From: Macrosoma leucophasiata
Lineage: Eukaryota; Arthropoda; Insecta; Lepidoptera; Hedylidae
DNA length: 64,000 nucleotides
Assembly (NCBI GenBank): GCA_036365455.1
Contig: JAWQUS010000001.1
Span: forward strand, 24,289,001 to 24,353,000
Direction: 5' to 3'
In this document: one piece after another, positions 50,994 to 61,647 of the stretch
Layout: each line of letters starts with the position of its first letter
How positions within the stretch are numbered: the stretch's first letter is position 1
The notes under the pieces: generated by a model
Database searches by the model: none
Told to the model about the DNA's origin: nothing
The model's input: the letters and a program-made list of their open reading frames with translations, nothing else
Position numbers and translations under genes: made by a program

Positions 50994-51073
50994 ACACAAT
51001 TCACTTCGCGTCGGAATCGAACCTACAATTTCAGGATAACCAGTCCAGCCGCTTTACCACTAAGCTACCTAAG
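50994..51073 (-). mobile_element. tRNA-derived SINE head (family D), left arm
   Basis: 'cggaatcgaacctacaattt' and 'ccagtccagccgctttacca' then 'ctaagctac' is the reverse of the family D head, as at 27243-27310. Confidence 0.6.
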
Positions 51074-51124
51074 CCCACATCCGAGTGTCGATTTCTTTTC
51101 CCTTTTTGATTTAACCTATTCTAG

Positions 51125-51180
51125 ATCGTTGAAGCTGAGGTCGCAGGTTCGATTCCTGCCCGAATTTCTATGTTTCTGTC
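51125..51180 (+). mobile_element. tRNA-derived SINE (family D) partial, right arm
   Basis: 'gctgaggtcgcaggttcgat' and 'tcctgcccgaat' is the B-box half in the opposite orientation, about 55 bp from the left arm. Confidence 0.55.
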
Positions 51181-51193
51181 CCAAAGCATATTA

Positions 51194-51442
51194 CCACACT
51201 AGTATAATAAATGTGAAAGTTTATTTGTTTGGATGTTTGTCCGTCAGTCACGCCGAAACTACTCAACGAATTTTGGCGAAATTTGTTATACAGATAGGGT
51301 ATTAGCTCACATAGATTATAGGATATTTCGTATCCCGAAAAAATGTTTTTGTGAGATGCCATGGAATGATTTGATGAGTTTCCACAGGTTACGCGAAAAG
51401 CGACCCACACGCGGGCGGAGCCGCGGGCAACAGCTAGTAGTA
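51194..51442 (-). mobile_element. moth interspersed repeat (family I), near complete
   Basis: 'actagtataataaatgtgaa' and 'cgaaactactcaacgaattt', ending 'gcggagccgcgggcaacagc' and 'tagtag'. It is the reverse of the 922-1098 type. Confidence 0.6.
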
Positions 51443-51799
51443 TATAATGCATGCGTCGTCGTTGTATGTTGTTGAACAACAGTGTTGTTGATTGAGGGCG
51501 TAGACCACCGCATTATCTAATCCATCAGACGCACGCAGTTGTATCTTCGTCGGACATAGCCGGTGGTTTCCAAACTGCAGAACATTCATTGTTGCGTCTC
51601 GCCAGGTTCAATGCCCTGATGGCCGTGCCCTTACTTTGTTGTGGCCCACCGGCGCAGCGTTATGCAACCGTTCGTTCCAATAAAAGTGCAGTAACGTGAA
51701 TTAATTGTATGCTTTTATTATCTGCGGTTGGATTTGTAAAAACGTCAATATTGTGCAATCTCACAAGTTATTGAATTATCTAAAAAAGTTTAGGTAAAC

Positions 51800-52000
51800 G
51801 TGTAAATTGTGGAACGAACTTCCCTCTGAGATGATCCCTAGGTGCTACAATATGGGGTTCTTCAAAAATGGTGGCAAAAGAGTCCTTCAGGGCTGGCAGC
51901 GCGTTGGCAACTCCCCTGGTGTTGCAAATGTTCATAGGCGACGGTGACCACTTTCCATCAGGCCCGTTTGCTTGTCTGTCAACCTTCAGACATAAAAAAG
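51800..52000 (+). mobile_element. CR1-like LINE 3' end
   Basis: One frame reads WNELPSEMIPRCYNMG, then FFKNGG. It is followed by 'actcccctggtgttgcaaat', 'aggcgacggtgaccactttc' and 'gcttgtctgtcaacc', and an A-run. Same tail as 15776-15897. Confidence 0.6.
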
Positions 52001-52074
52001 GTAAAATAGCAGCAGCTAATTCTGTATTCATAAATAGGTGCTACAGCCAATGAATGTGTACAAGAAAATCAGAG

Positions 52075-52735
52075 GCCCGAGACTAGTGTTGCCAGGTGTC
52101 CGGATTTGCGCGGTACGTACCGATTTTCAGGGCCCTGGGGACTCGTCCCGATTAACACCTGGGGAGCGACCGCCTATCGACATTGCTATTGTCGTTGTCA
52201 TTGCTGTCAAACTTTCATGTCGATTTGTAGCCCCTTTAAAAGCAGTACCTAGTGATAATCTGATCGTTTTTCTTGCTTATGTAGGAGAAACAAGCGATAA
52301 TAGTAGATTATTTCGATTATTGTTATTGAGTTAATCCTTCAAGGATCGTACGGCCACCGGCGGCGAGACACAATTGAATTTCAATTGTCATATTTCTCTC
52401 GTGTCTGGAGAGATTAAAGCAAAAATCGACATGAAAATTTGACAGCAATGACAACGACAATAGCAATGTCGATAGGCGGTCGCACCCCTGATCGAGACGT
52501 TAAATGTCTCGATAAATCAATCATCATCATTACCTCAACCGTAAGACGTCCACAACTAGACAAAAGCTTGTCTAAAGGTCAATCATCTTTAGGTCCCGAG
52601 GCTTTTGATAAATCAATTAATCAATTAATTGGCATGATTTTTACTGTCCCTATTTTTAGCACTGGGTGCCGAAACCTACTGTCCCGATTTAAAACAAATC
52701 GGACCTGGCAACACTACCCGAGACCTAAGTTGTTT
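52075..52735. mobile_element. large inverted-repeat element (fold-back MITE)
   Basis: Inner arms 52166-52225 and 52424-52483 are inverted repeats with one mismatch in 60. Outer ends 'actagtgttgccaggtgtcc' (52082-52101) and 'ggacctggcaacactacc' (52697-52714) are also inverted. No transposase ORF. A LINE-like scrap ('gtaagacgtccac' at 52539) lies in the right half. Confidence 0.65.
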
Positions 52736-52867
52736 TCTCTGCGTGAAGGACATTACCGTGCGAACGTCACCATCTTACCAGGGCACAACAGTGCTGAACA
52801 CACTACCATTTGGCGTTTTGAATGCAACATAGAGCGGCGGGAAATACCTACGTGTGACACACTCACA

Positions 52868-52996
52868 CTACAAAAAATTTAAATATCTGGACGACAGGCA
52901 TAGGACCATTTGGTCTTGTACTTTGACTTGAGGGGAAAGCCTGTATACGGCTACTCCCCTCCGGTCCGCCGCGGCCGGTGGCCCGTGTTGCTTTAT
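52868..52996 (-). repeat. interspersed repeat (family H), fullest copy
   Basis: 'gtactttgacttgaggggaa', 'agcctgtatacggctactcc' and 'ccgccgcggccggtggcccg' then 'tgttgctttatgg' link the two pieces seen separately at 133-245 and 362-425. Confidence 0.5.
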
Positions 52997-53205
52997 GGAA
53001 TGCGGTGATGAAATCATCACTCCACCCGAAAAAACGCTTACTGCTGGACAAAGCCTTCTCCTTAAACACCCACAACAGTGTTGTACCATAATCGCCACGA
53101 GGCAAGCGGATTAGAGATCGTAGTGGCGATAGTTTTTATCGCAGGAAGCTGGTGGCCATCCTGCATGGTTATTTTTACTACCGCTCTATGGGAATGGTTT
53201 GACCG
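52985..53205 (-). mobile_element. degenerate LINE 3'-end fragment
   Basis: 'cttactgctggacaaagcct', 'cacccacaacagtgttgtac' and 'aatcgccacgaggcaagcgg' match 4870-5075. Confidence 0.45.
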
Positions 53206-53250
53206 CCATTGTTCGGTCGACTGACTGCGCTAGTGGGTGGTGCGGTCGTT

Positions 53251-53469
53251 ACGTCCCGGCGCCATCACGTCCCGACGCCATCACGTCCCGACGCCATCAC
53301 GTCCCGACGCCATCACGTCCCGACGCCATCACGTCCCGACGCCATCATGTCCCAACGCCATCACGTCCCGACGCCATCACGTCCCGACGCCATCACGTCC
53401 CGACACCATCACGTCCCGACGCCATCACGTCCCGACGCCATCACGTCCCGACGCCATCACGTCCCGACG
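53251..53469. repeat. 16-bp minisatellite, about 13.7 units
   Basis: The unit 'acgtcccgacgccatc' repeats without spacers. At least three units carry one or two substitutions. Because 16 is not a multiple of 3, all three plus-strand frames are open and encode the same 16-residue repeat. Low-complexity artefact rather than a gene. Confidence 0.97.
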
Positions 53470-53913
53470 TGATGAAATGTCCATAAGTAAAAGCGATTCG
53501 ACTCCAAATGGCTCCATTTAATTACCTAAACTTGTGTGATTAACATATTCCAACATAGTTTTATTACTAAAGTGCTAACGATCCAGAGGTCCGGTGTAAT
53601 ATAACGGTGAACGTGTGACATCATGTTCACATATTTGTCTCAAACGCGTAGGTGGCCCGAATCCGTTTATTGAATCAAATGTTTAGCGGAAATCAAATGA
53701 TCAACGAACTGAATCGTTGTTTAATTTGGATCTATTTTTTACTCTGACCTATTACGCAAATTCTTTGGGAAGCAGAATAGGGTATAAACATAAATATGCT
53801 AGTTTCGAGCAGTTATAAAAACTGCATTTTTGATTTTATTTTATTGGATTTTTCGCAATAACTCATGTGAGTGAAATATTTTAAAGGAAAAAAAATACTT
53901 CCTAATGATAACT
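53470..53913. other. non-coding, nothing recognised
   Basis: 'tttttcgcaataactcatg' at 53846 is a family D SINE tail-like scrap. Confidence 0.3.
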
Positions 53914-54010
53914 GCGATAGCTCAGTTAGAGCGATTGGACTGCCAACTGTGTGATCCCATTGGTCGTGAGTTTAATTCCGGCTTGAAATCAAATTTTCTT
54001 TAATATATTA
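53914..54010 (+). mobile_element. decayed tRNA-derived SINE
   Basis: 'gcgatagctcagttagagcg' resembles a tRNA A-box/D-arm and 'gtgagtttaattccggc' a decayed B-box. No proper acceptor stem, so not a tRNA gene. Confidence 0.5.
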
Positions 54011-54190
54011 CAATATATTATCGAAGATGGCTAATCTTGAGACGCCCATCTACAACGCCGGGGAATTGGTAAGCGAAAAGGGCTCTTAGACTAAAGAATA
54101 AAGAGTACAAAACTTTTGTAATAAAAATTAACCTACCTGCTACTCAGTAAACATCTCTAAAGTATATTTGATTTGTGAGCTTCCTATAAG

Positions 54191-54546
54191 CCGGTTACAT
54201 GGTAATGACTGGAAATTAATTAATCCATCAAATTAATCATCAATTTATCATTCACCGTTAAAAGGATGTCTTTTAACGGTGAATCCATCAAATTAATCAT
54301 CAATTTATCATTCACCGTTAAAAGGATGTCTTTTAACGGTGAATGATAAATTGATGATTAATTTGATGGATTAATTAATTTCATTCAACATTCGGATAAA
54401 CAAGCTAACTAGATTTTTATAGGTACCTAAACTGAAAGTTCAATAAAGCCTATGCTACAATACAGGTGCTTTACTTGCTATTTCATTAAATGAGAAATGT
54501 AATGCATCTGTGTTATTCGGGACTCCAGTCATTACCATGTAACCGG
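54191..54546. mobile_element. nested palindromic element with 22-bp outer inverted repeats
   Basis: 54191-54212 ('ccggttacatggtaatgact' then 'gg') is the exact reverse complement of 54525-54546. Inside, next to the left outer repeat, is the long palindrome 54212-54382. No ORF. It looks like a non-autonomous fold-back or MITE; class unknown. Confidence 0.7.
54212..54382. repeat. perfect 53-bp inverted repeat with 60-bp internal duplication
   Basis: 54212-54264 is the exact reverse complement of 54330-54382. Between them are the 5-nt loop 'gatgt' and one extra 60-bp unit, so 54224-54283 is repeated as 54284-54343. Confidence 0.93.
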
Positions 54547-54629
54547 ATCACAGCAGCAAATAAACAGGGTGCGACATGGCTCATTATTGTAAGCTTTACT
54601 CGACATCTCAGTCACAGCGTGATATGAAG

Positions 54630-54695
54630 CAATGTTTGGCATTTCCCTACGTGACCGAGTTCGTAATGAAGAAATTCGTAGGCGAACATTATCCG
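54630..54695 (+). mobile_element. RTE-like LINE coding scrap
   Basis: The frame reads MFGISLRDRVRNEEIRRR, matching LGVSLRDRIRNEEIRMR of the LINE at 46220-46365. It lies beside a CR1-like tail at about 54990-55110 ('gcaatatggagttctttaaa'). Confidence 0.6.
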
Positions 54696-55110
54696 TTGCT
54701 TACAGGAGTCAAACATCGTTTGAAGATCTAATCCTTTTTGGAAAAAGATCGTTAGAAGAACTAATCGCTTGGAAAAAATTACCTCTCAAAATTATGGGAA
54801 CGGCTATTTTCTGTAAAATAATTACAGATAACTCTAACAGATCCAAATGAGAAACCAGTTTCTGGATTCTAAAGGTACAGAACTATATAACGTGACGAAT
54901 ATCAAGGGAAGCATATACAACGGATTAGAGGAGGCTGATAGAATTGTGATGATTGACGCGTGTAGAATGGAAAATACGTTTCGAGGTTTCCTCGGCGCTG
55001 CAATATGGAGTTCTTTAAAAGTGGCATTAAAAGTTTCCTTCTGAGCTGACAACGGTGACCACAACGGTTACCCATCAGATAACACGTCTATTTGTTTGCC
55101 AACCTTTTGG

Positions 55111-56100
55111 AATACAAAATAGAGAGTGTTGATTGTAACAGACACACGGCAGGTCTGCAAAGCCAGAGATGTTTGGTGCTTCCACACTGTGAAACCCAGT
55201 TTGGGACTAACCTGTAATACATATAATGGAGGATCCATATCTTGAGGAACCCCGAAGGATTGTCAATGGTATTGAAATTACACTGAAGAATGTTTAACTG
55301 CATTAAAATATGGCCCAGTTCACACCGCTCACGAACTCACCGAGTTGATTAGCGTTCGGACCAACAAAAGCAAATAAATCATAATTATATAACGACCTTG
55401 TTCGAAGTTATGAAACTTGGCGTGGAGCGATTTTGTTGATTTATTGTTAAGTGTCAAGGTGCCGGATGTTTGCCGTAACTTGAGAAATGGAAAAAGTACC
55501 TAATTCGAAGGGATTGGTTCTGATTTCAATCTCAGAAGAACTGCTGCTGCTCCGTTTGTGAAGGCCCTCTCCCAATTTTCATGAGGATGGGAGGGGCTTG
55601 ATGGTAAGATTTGTCGTGGTTGGTCATTGTCATCGTTTGAACTTGTATGATTTTGGATAATTAGCGCTAATTACCCATTTACCTGGATCCGCTGGGCGCA
55701 TGTACCTACAAAACGAAACATCTACAGTACTGGAAGAGATTCATGAAAACTCATCTAAAGAACATTCTCGAAACAGTTTTTCGTAACAGATATCTAGATA
55801 GCGTAATGTTTGTGTTCTGCATTCGTCTCAAGGTCTTTTCATGCCTCCTTTCATTCAGTAGCACTTGACGTCAACTCTTATTCTATGCATTTCAAAGGCC
55901 GATACGGTTAGTTATGTCTTGTTTAGTATTTGTAAGTTGTACATTTACAACGTACAATTATTTTTTTGGATCCCAATATCCAAAAAAAAGTTTACTTAGC
56001 TCTCCTATTGCTACCTCTAGACTGCACTTAAAAATAACGGGTTGCACTTCGGGAGTGCTGGCAGAAATAAAAACTTGAATATGAATGTAGTGCATTTTTT
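55111..56100. other. non-coding, nothing recognised
   Basis: No shared repeat and no coding pattern. Confidence 0.3.
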
Positions 56101-56109
56101 GTTTTTTTG

Positions 56110-56235
56110 CACCAACACTACCACCATCAACACCACCAATGCCACCAATGCCACCAACGCCATTAACACCACCAATGCTATCCGCACCATTAACACCACC
56201 AACGCCACCACCACCACCACCATGCCAGCCCCCAC
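56110..56235. repeat. ACC-rich trinucleotide-type low-complexity repeat
   Basis: Units of 'caccaccaa' and 'gccaccaat' type. It creates a Gly-rich ORF on the minus strand and a Thr/Asn-rich one on plus; both are artefacts. Confidence 0.9.
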
Positions 56236-56713
56236 CCCAAAAAGTAGGCGGATGCAATTCTAGACACGTGTCGGTCTTACGCATTTTCGATCAGGGTCAC
56301 GTGTCTTGACATTTTTATCCCATCACAAAAAGTGCAAGGCGCCACTAAAGAAGCATACACGTCAAAATACTTCTATACTTGAATTAATTGCTACTACAAT
56401 TATGGAAAGAAAATATGGGTTTTATTTAATTGTAAAATCTTGGTCCAAAAAAAACGAAAGCTTCCTGACATGAAGACGTAAAATACGATAAAGTTGGTCC
56501 GAACTAAAAAACGAGTGTGAGTTAACATGCTGCCGGAGTTTTGTATTCTTTATTTATTTATTACACAGAATAAGAAATAAATTGTTTTCAGTGTCAACTT
56601 GCGCCTTAGATTTTCTTATTTATTTTTTATACATCTTATCTTGTTGTATGTATATGTATCTATTATGTTGTTGTGTACTTATAATTTTAACGCGTGTATG
56701 TCTGGGGTAACGT

Positions 56714-56955
56714 TACTGGTGGTAGAGTTCCAATGTAGGAGCTCGAGGGCGTAGGTACCACCAAATGGTAGTGTTCAGCACTATCGTGTTCCGGTTAGAT
56801 GATGATGTACGGCAACGTAATAACTTATCACAGAGACATAACACTCAGGTCTCAGGGGTGACAACGCATCCCCATTTAGACCTCAAGTCTTTGTGTAAGT
56901 GTCTATAGGCTGCACTCATCACTTAACATCAATAAGAACTGCATGAAACATGCTT
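56714..56955 (+). mobile_element. SINE family A copy, older subfamily
   Basis: 'actggtggtagagttccaat', 'gttccggttagatgatgatg' and 'gtctataggctgcactcatc'. 3' tail lost. Confidence 0.65.
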
Positions 56956-57445
56956 GAAAACACTTACAGAAAAAGTAAGGCGGTATGAAATTGACAAAAT
57001 TATGTCATAATCGAAAGCTAAACGAAAGCATTTGAGTTAAGCGGTCGAACCGAGTTTAGTAACCAAGTCAAATTTTGTTTGAAAAATAAGACAAAATTAG
57101 AAGCCACCATCAAATAAGAATATATCTGAATGAGTGTGTTCCTGCTCGCTCGGAGACAGTTTACGTGTACGTTTGAAGTTCACAAGAGGAAGCGTTATTA
57201 CGTAACTTCCTTGTTACTTTCTTATACTATTTCGGGGCGGTCTCTAGTTAGCCGTTTTTAGGATTCCGTATACTTAAATATTAAAGAAATACGTAAACTA
57301 AGACTAGTTTATTCAGTTGGATTGCATGCATTCTGAATATAAACATACAATTGATTGTAAAAGGGGAAAATTAAATGAGACATACTACTGATATACTTAC
57401 ATACATAGGTAAGTATATTAGTTTTATCTATAGATAGTAAGTAGT

Positions 57446-57643
57446 AACACACGACCGGATACGGTCCTGAATCCGGTGTCGCGACACACCACCGGATACA
57501 GTCCGGCGGACCGACTCCGCCGACGAAACCCGCGCGAGCGGACCGCATCGGACCAAATCCGCTGTCGCTACACACGGCCGGATTTGGTTCGGAGCGTACC
57601 GAATCCACTGGCCGCTCCGTACCAAATCCGGACGTGTGTTACG
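57446..57643. mobile_element. GC-rich MITE-like element
   Basis: Ends 'taacacacgaccggat' and 'atccggacgtgtgtta' are inverted repeats. The inside repeats CCGGAT words in both orientations. About 200 bp, much richer in GC than its surroundings. ORFs over it are compositional. Confidence 0.6.
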
Positions 57644-57739
57644 TACGACTATTAGTGATATTCTTGATAACTTATAATATTTTTAGTTTGTAAGTTGACA
57701 TGTCATGTATTTCAATTGTTATCTATACTTCTATAGTTT

Positions 57740-57860
57740 CTATACTAATATTAGAAAGCTGAAGAGTTTGTTTGTTTGTTTGTTTGCTTTAACGCGCTAA
57801 TCTCAGGAACTACTCTACCGATTTGAAAAATTCTTTCAGTGTTAGATAGCCCATTTATCG
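57740..57860 (-). mobile_element. moth interspersed repeat fragment (family I type)
   Basis: 'ctatactaatattagaaagc' with a GTTT run, then 'atctcaggaactactctacc' and 'gatttgaaaaattctttcag'. Truncated. Confidence 0.5.
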
Positions 57861-58023
57861 AGGATATATACTATGAATAACCTAACATCACCGGTGGAAC
57901 GGCAACACGTCTAGATAGGTCTTGGTCCTTTTTTTCAGCAATGAGCCATATAGGGTCCAAGAACAATAAGAAATCAAATGTCATATTTTTCTGGCGGCCT
58001 GAGGTACTAATGACGCACAACTC

Positions 58024-58296
58024 TACTGGTGGGAGAGCTCCAGTGACGGAGCTCGCGGGCGTATGCACCACCGCATTACCTAATATACTTGCTGCTAAAT
58101 GGTAGTGTTCAGCACTATCGTGTTCCGGTCAGGTGGTAATGTACGGCTCTGTAATTTCCGGCACAGAGGCATAACACCTTAGGCCTCAGGAATGGTAACA
58201 CACCATCATTGTGTTAGTGTCTATAGGCTGCAGTCATCACTTAACATCAATGTGAACTGAATGCTTGTTTGCCACTTCCATTACATACAAAAAAAC
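58024..58296 (+). mobile_element. SINE family A copy
   Basis: Nearly full length with a small internal deletion ('aacacaccatcattgtgtta'), ending 'ccacttccattacatacaaa'. A short RTE-like scrap follows (58300-58355). Confidence 0.75.
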
Positions 58297-58847
58297 AACA
58301 CTGTTGTGGTCGTCTTTGGGGAAAGATTTGTTCAGCGGTGGACGTCTTTCTATGATGAAAGTTCAGCCAAACAATTGATTCACGACAATAATTTCTAACT
58401 AACGTTTGACAGTTTAATTTAGGCAGTTCGGTAACCTTGCCTTCAACTTTAATTAACAGTTAGATAACGTGACATAATTGCTCGAGTCGCCGTCTGTCAG
58501 ATAATTCATAATTCGTTTTTTTTTAATTACGTAACACAATTGGCATACCAAGCTGGCTCTCATGCTTACGTTGAGTTGCTCATGGGTACATTGTGTTAAT
58601 AACCTACGTCACAATGCATAACGTTGTACGGCCCGGTAATTACTGGAATGCATTGGGGTCACGTCTTATTTGTTCTCAGTATATCTGGTTGTTCGTTGCG
58701 ATTCGCCACTGTTATTATTTTTAATATGTAAGAATATAGACCTACAAAAGTGACAAAACGGACGACCGCTAAGCGTTTCCTTTGTGAAACCCGCAAAAAA
58801 ATCCGTGCAGTAGTCTTTTCGTGCAGGGACTTTTTTATCTATCTATA

Positions 58848-59102
58848 TATACATATAAAAATCAATTGCTGTTCGTTAGTCTCGCTAAAACTTGTGAACG
58901 GCTAGACCGGTTTGGCTACCTTTGGTTTTGAATGATTTTATGAAGTCCAGGGAAGGTTTAAAGGGTTAAAAATATGAAGAAATTGAAGGGAAATAGTAGA
59001 AACCACAATTTCATTTTCCCATACAAATAGTCCGTATCTATCAAACCTTTGACACATTATTTCATTCTGAGGCAATACGAAGTTTGCCGGGTCAGCTAGT
59101 AC
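58848..59102 (-). mobile_element. moth interspersed repeat (family I type)
   Basis: Starts 'atatatacatataaaaatca' with 'gttcgttagtctcgctaaaa' and ends 'tttgccgggtcagctagta'. Confidence 0.5.
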
Positions 59103-59197
59103 TTAATAATTATGTATAGATACTATATACGAGTGTTATAGTGGGTACTGATGCAACCCTAATATTGAGCGCAGTATGTTCACGATGTTCCTTATCC

Positions 59198-59230
59198 ACT
59201 CGATGGGTATCAATACCCATGGAGTGGATG
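59198..59230. repeat. hairpin with 15/16 paired bases
   Basis: 'atccactcgatgggta' pairs with 'tacccatggagtggat' around 'tcaa', one mismatch. Confidence 0.8.
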
Positions 59231-59600
59231 GATAACACGCTCACGCTTGTTGCCTACGATGGGTGACAAAGTCCGTAAAGACCCACTAATCGATAACCTG
59301 CAGACGCGTGGTGGTTTCAGTTCTTTGCTCACGCTGTGCATTTGTATTGCCCTGTTCCTTATTATTACATTAGGGGGACAATACTTTTAAAGCTGTGCTT
59401 AAATTTGTAGTAGGTATATATACAAAACTCGTAATATATATATATCTCAATCAGAATCAGAAATTCATTTAGGGTGACAGGCACTTCTCAAATAACAAAG
59501 AAAATAAATTAAAGTGAATAACAATTGATATAGGTACATGACAATTTTCAAGCTAAAAAGAATACATTATACATATACTTACTACATATATTACAGTTTT

Positions 59601-59757
59601 ACTGGTGATAGAGTTCCAGTGTAGCTCGCGGGCGTAGGCACCACCGCATTACCTCTATCTGCCGCCAAATTTGTGTTCAGCACTATCGTGTTCCGGTTAG
59701 ATGGCCCCGTAATAACTATCACAGAGATAAAACAACTAAGGACTCAGGGGTGGCAAA
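59601..59757 (+). mobile_element. SINE family A 5' half, older subfamily
   Basis: 'actggtgatagagttccagt' to 'actcaggggtggca', where a family C SINE joins. Confidence 0.65.
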
Positions 59758-59837
59758 AAAATTGATCCCGTGCGGGAACCGAACCCGTGGATTCGAATCC
59801 ATTGGTAGTCACACACCACTGGACTAACCGGGTCGTC
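59758..59837 (-). mobile_element. tRNA-derived SINE head (family C type)
   Basis: On the minus strand: 'gacccggttagtccagtggt', 'ttggattcgaatccacggg' region, 'ttcggttcccgcacgggatc' and an A-run. A tRNA-like head with an extended B-box region. Confidence 0.65.
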
Positions 59838-60118
59838 AAAAAATTACAATGGTTTTTAAATTGGTAAGAATGAAGGTAGTAAATTGAGTACGTTTGCGGA
59901 AAACGTGATGGTGTCGTGAACTCGTAAACATGAGTGCGGACTGAATACGTAATGAGACACAACACAACGCATCCTTGAGTAAATCAAGTTTTGCTTAAGT
60001 ATGGTGATAGGTTAAGTCAAAATTACTGTATTACCTAGTCCAAACACAACGTTGAACGATGTGTATGTTGTTACGTACGCCACTAAACCATTAGGGGTAT
60101 GCTGACGAATAACGAAAC

Positions 60119-60297
60119 TAATTGCGACATCGAGGGCACCGAATGACGATTCCACAATTCAAGGCAGCTGAGGCGGTGATTTACAAGGACGCGCAGTCAT
60201 CACCTAACATCTAGAACACTAGGTAACTGCGACACCGGGGCACCGAATGAGGAAGCTGAGGCAGCGGTTTTACGAGGTCGCGTAGTCTTGATGCGCT
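60119..60297. repeat. imperfect direct repeat, about 75-85 bp units
   Basis: 'attgcgacatcgagggcacc' ... 'cagctgaggcggtgatttac' recurs as 'actgcgacaccggggcacc' ... 'aagctgaggcagcggtttta'. Confidence 0.55.
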
Positions 60298-60429
60298 CGG
60301 TTGTGATAAATGTGAACATTCTATAGCTAACATCGCTTAGGGTCACTAGTTTTAGTTTAGTTATAGTTTAATATGTAATCATTTAATAAATTCGTTTCTT
60401 TATTATAAAAATGTCTTTTTATAAGTATT

Positions 60430-60560
60430 CCGGCAGCGACCTTTTTTTTTTTTTTTTTTATTTATTTAGGACAACAAACAATTACACTCATAAAGTAACA
60501 AGGACAATTACTCGGTACATAATTTTACAAGGAGCGTAATCAACCCCGTTGTCCACAAAT
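60430..60560 (-). mobile_element. probable retrotransposon 3' end (poly-A on minus)
   Basis: A 17-base T-run on plus at 60442-60459 is followed by 'tttatttaggacaacaaaca', like the 3' end of a LINE on the minus strand. Family not identified. Confidence 0.35.
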
Positions 60561-60848
60561 TAACTAGTAGGACATTTTAGGGTAGCGGTGTGATAATACA
60601 AAATCATTTTATTGAACAAAAAAAAAATAACAAAAAGAATACACCACAGATGTTAACACAAAGTAAACAATATTAATCTTACATTATGTTATTATTAATG
60701 TTCTGCATTACATTTAGAACATTTCGCTTAAATACGTTAGGTGACGTTTCAAAAAATTCTACCTTAGTGAAATATTTGTTATATTGTTTCATGAGTCTAT
60801 TTATAGGTGCTCGCTCACCTGCATTAGTTTTACAATTAGGGGGTGCAA

Positions 60849-60887
60849 ATAGGTTGTTCTTACGGGTATTTCGTAAGAACAACCTAT
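60849..60887. repeat. perfect hairpin, 16-bp arms, 7-nt loop
   Basis: 'ataggttgttcttacg' and its exact reverse complement, separated by 'ggtattt'. Confidence 0.92.
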
Positions 60888-60948
60888 ATATAACCTTTAC
60901 ATAATTATGTTCACAACACAACGTCCAACAAAATATTTTTCCAAGAAT

Positions 60949-61052
60949 CTAGATATGCTGCAAACCTAATTTTTACGCATATTTATAATCTAGAGAATAT
61001 ACTCGAACATCCACTAAGTTGCCTATCGAAAAATGGCCGCAAGTTTTTCTTT
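60949..61052 (+). repeat. interspersed repeat (family F), left inverted copy
   Basis: 'agatatgctgcaaacctaat', 'aatctagagaatatactcg' and 'atccactaagttgcctatcg'. It is the inverse of 61648-61778. Confidence 0.55.
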
Positions 61053-61279
61053 ATATTTTTTTGGGAAATAATTTTTTTTTTTATTTTTTTATTCAATAAA
61101 ATATCGTCCTCTTCACAGCAATGTGTACCTATACCTAATGACTCAAAAAAATCACGGCTGCTGTTGGGCACTTGGCCGCCCCTACATATTTTCGTTCGGC
61201 CCCAATAATTTTCTATGTCCATAACGTACATTTATTATTTGTATACATCAGATGAAAGCTATTTTTTTCTCATTATTAT

Positions 61280-61563
61280 GATTTCTTATGTTATGGAAGT
61301 GGCAAACAAGCATGCAGCTCACATTGATGTTAAGTGATGACTGCAGCCTATAGACACCCGCACAAAGACCAAGGTCAAAGTGCAGATGCGTTACCACTCC
61401 TGAGGTCTAAGGTGTTACGCCTCTGTGCCGGAAATTACAGGGCCGTACATTACCACCTGACCGGAACACGATAGTGCTGAACACTACCATTTAGCGGCAA
61501 GTATATTAGGTAATGCGGTGGTGCCTACGCCCGCGAGCTCCATCACTGGAGCTCTACCACCAG
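61280..61563 (-). mobile_element. SINE family A copy, full length
   Basis: All landmarks are present. It sits between the inverted family F copies. Confidence 0.82.
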
Positions 61564-61647
61564 TAAAAACCGTATGATATACGGGAGCCAAGTTAAATCG
61601 GCTGCAAATAAGAGTTGCTGGCTCTTAAAGAAAAAAAAGTTTAAATA

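Noticed and set aside
53251..53469. CRISPR-like array
   Set aside because: The 16-bp units are contiguous without spacers and the genome is eukaryotic; this is a minisatellite.
53199..53521. Three overlapping 87-95-codon ORFs
   Set aside because: They are the same tandem repeat read in three frames.
55958..56284. Glycine-rich 108-codon ORF
   Set aside because: Product of the ACC-type low-complexity repeat.
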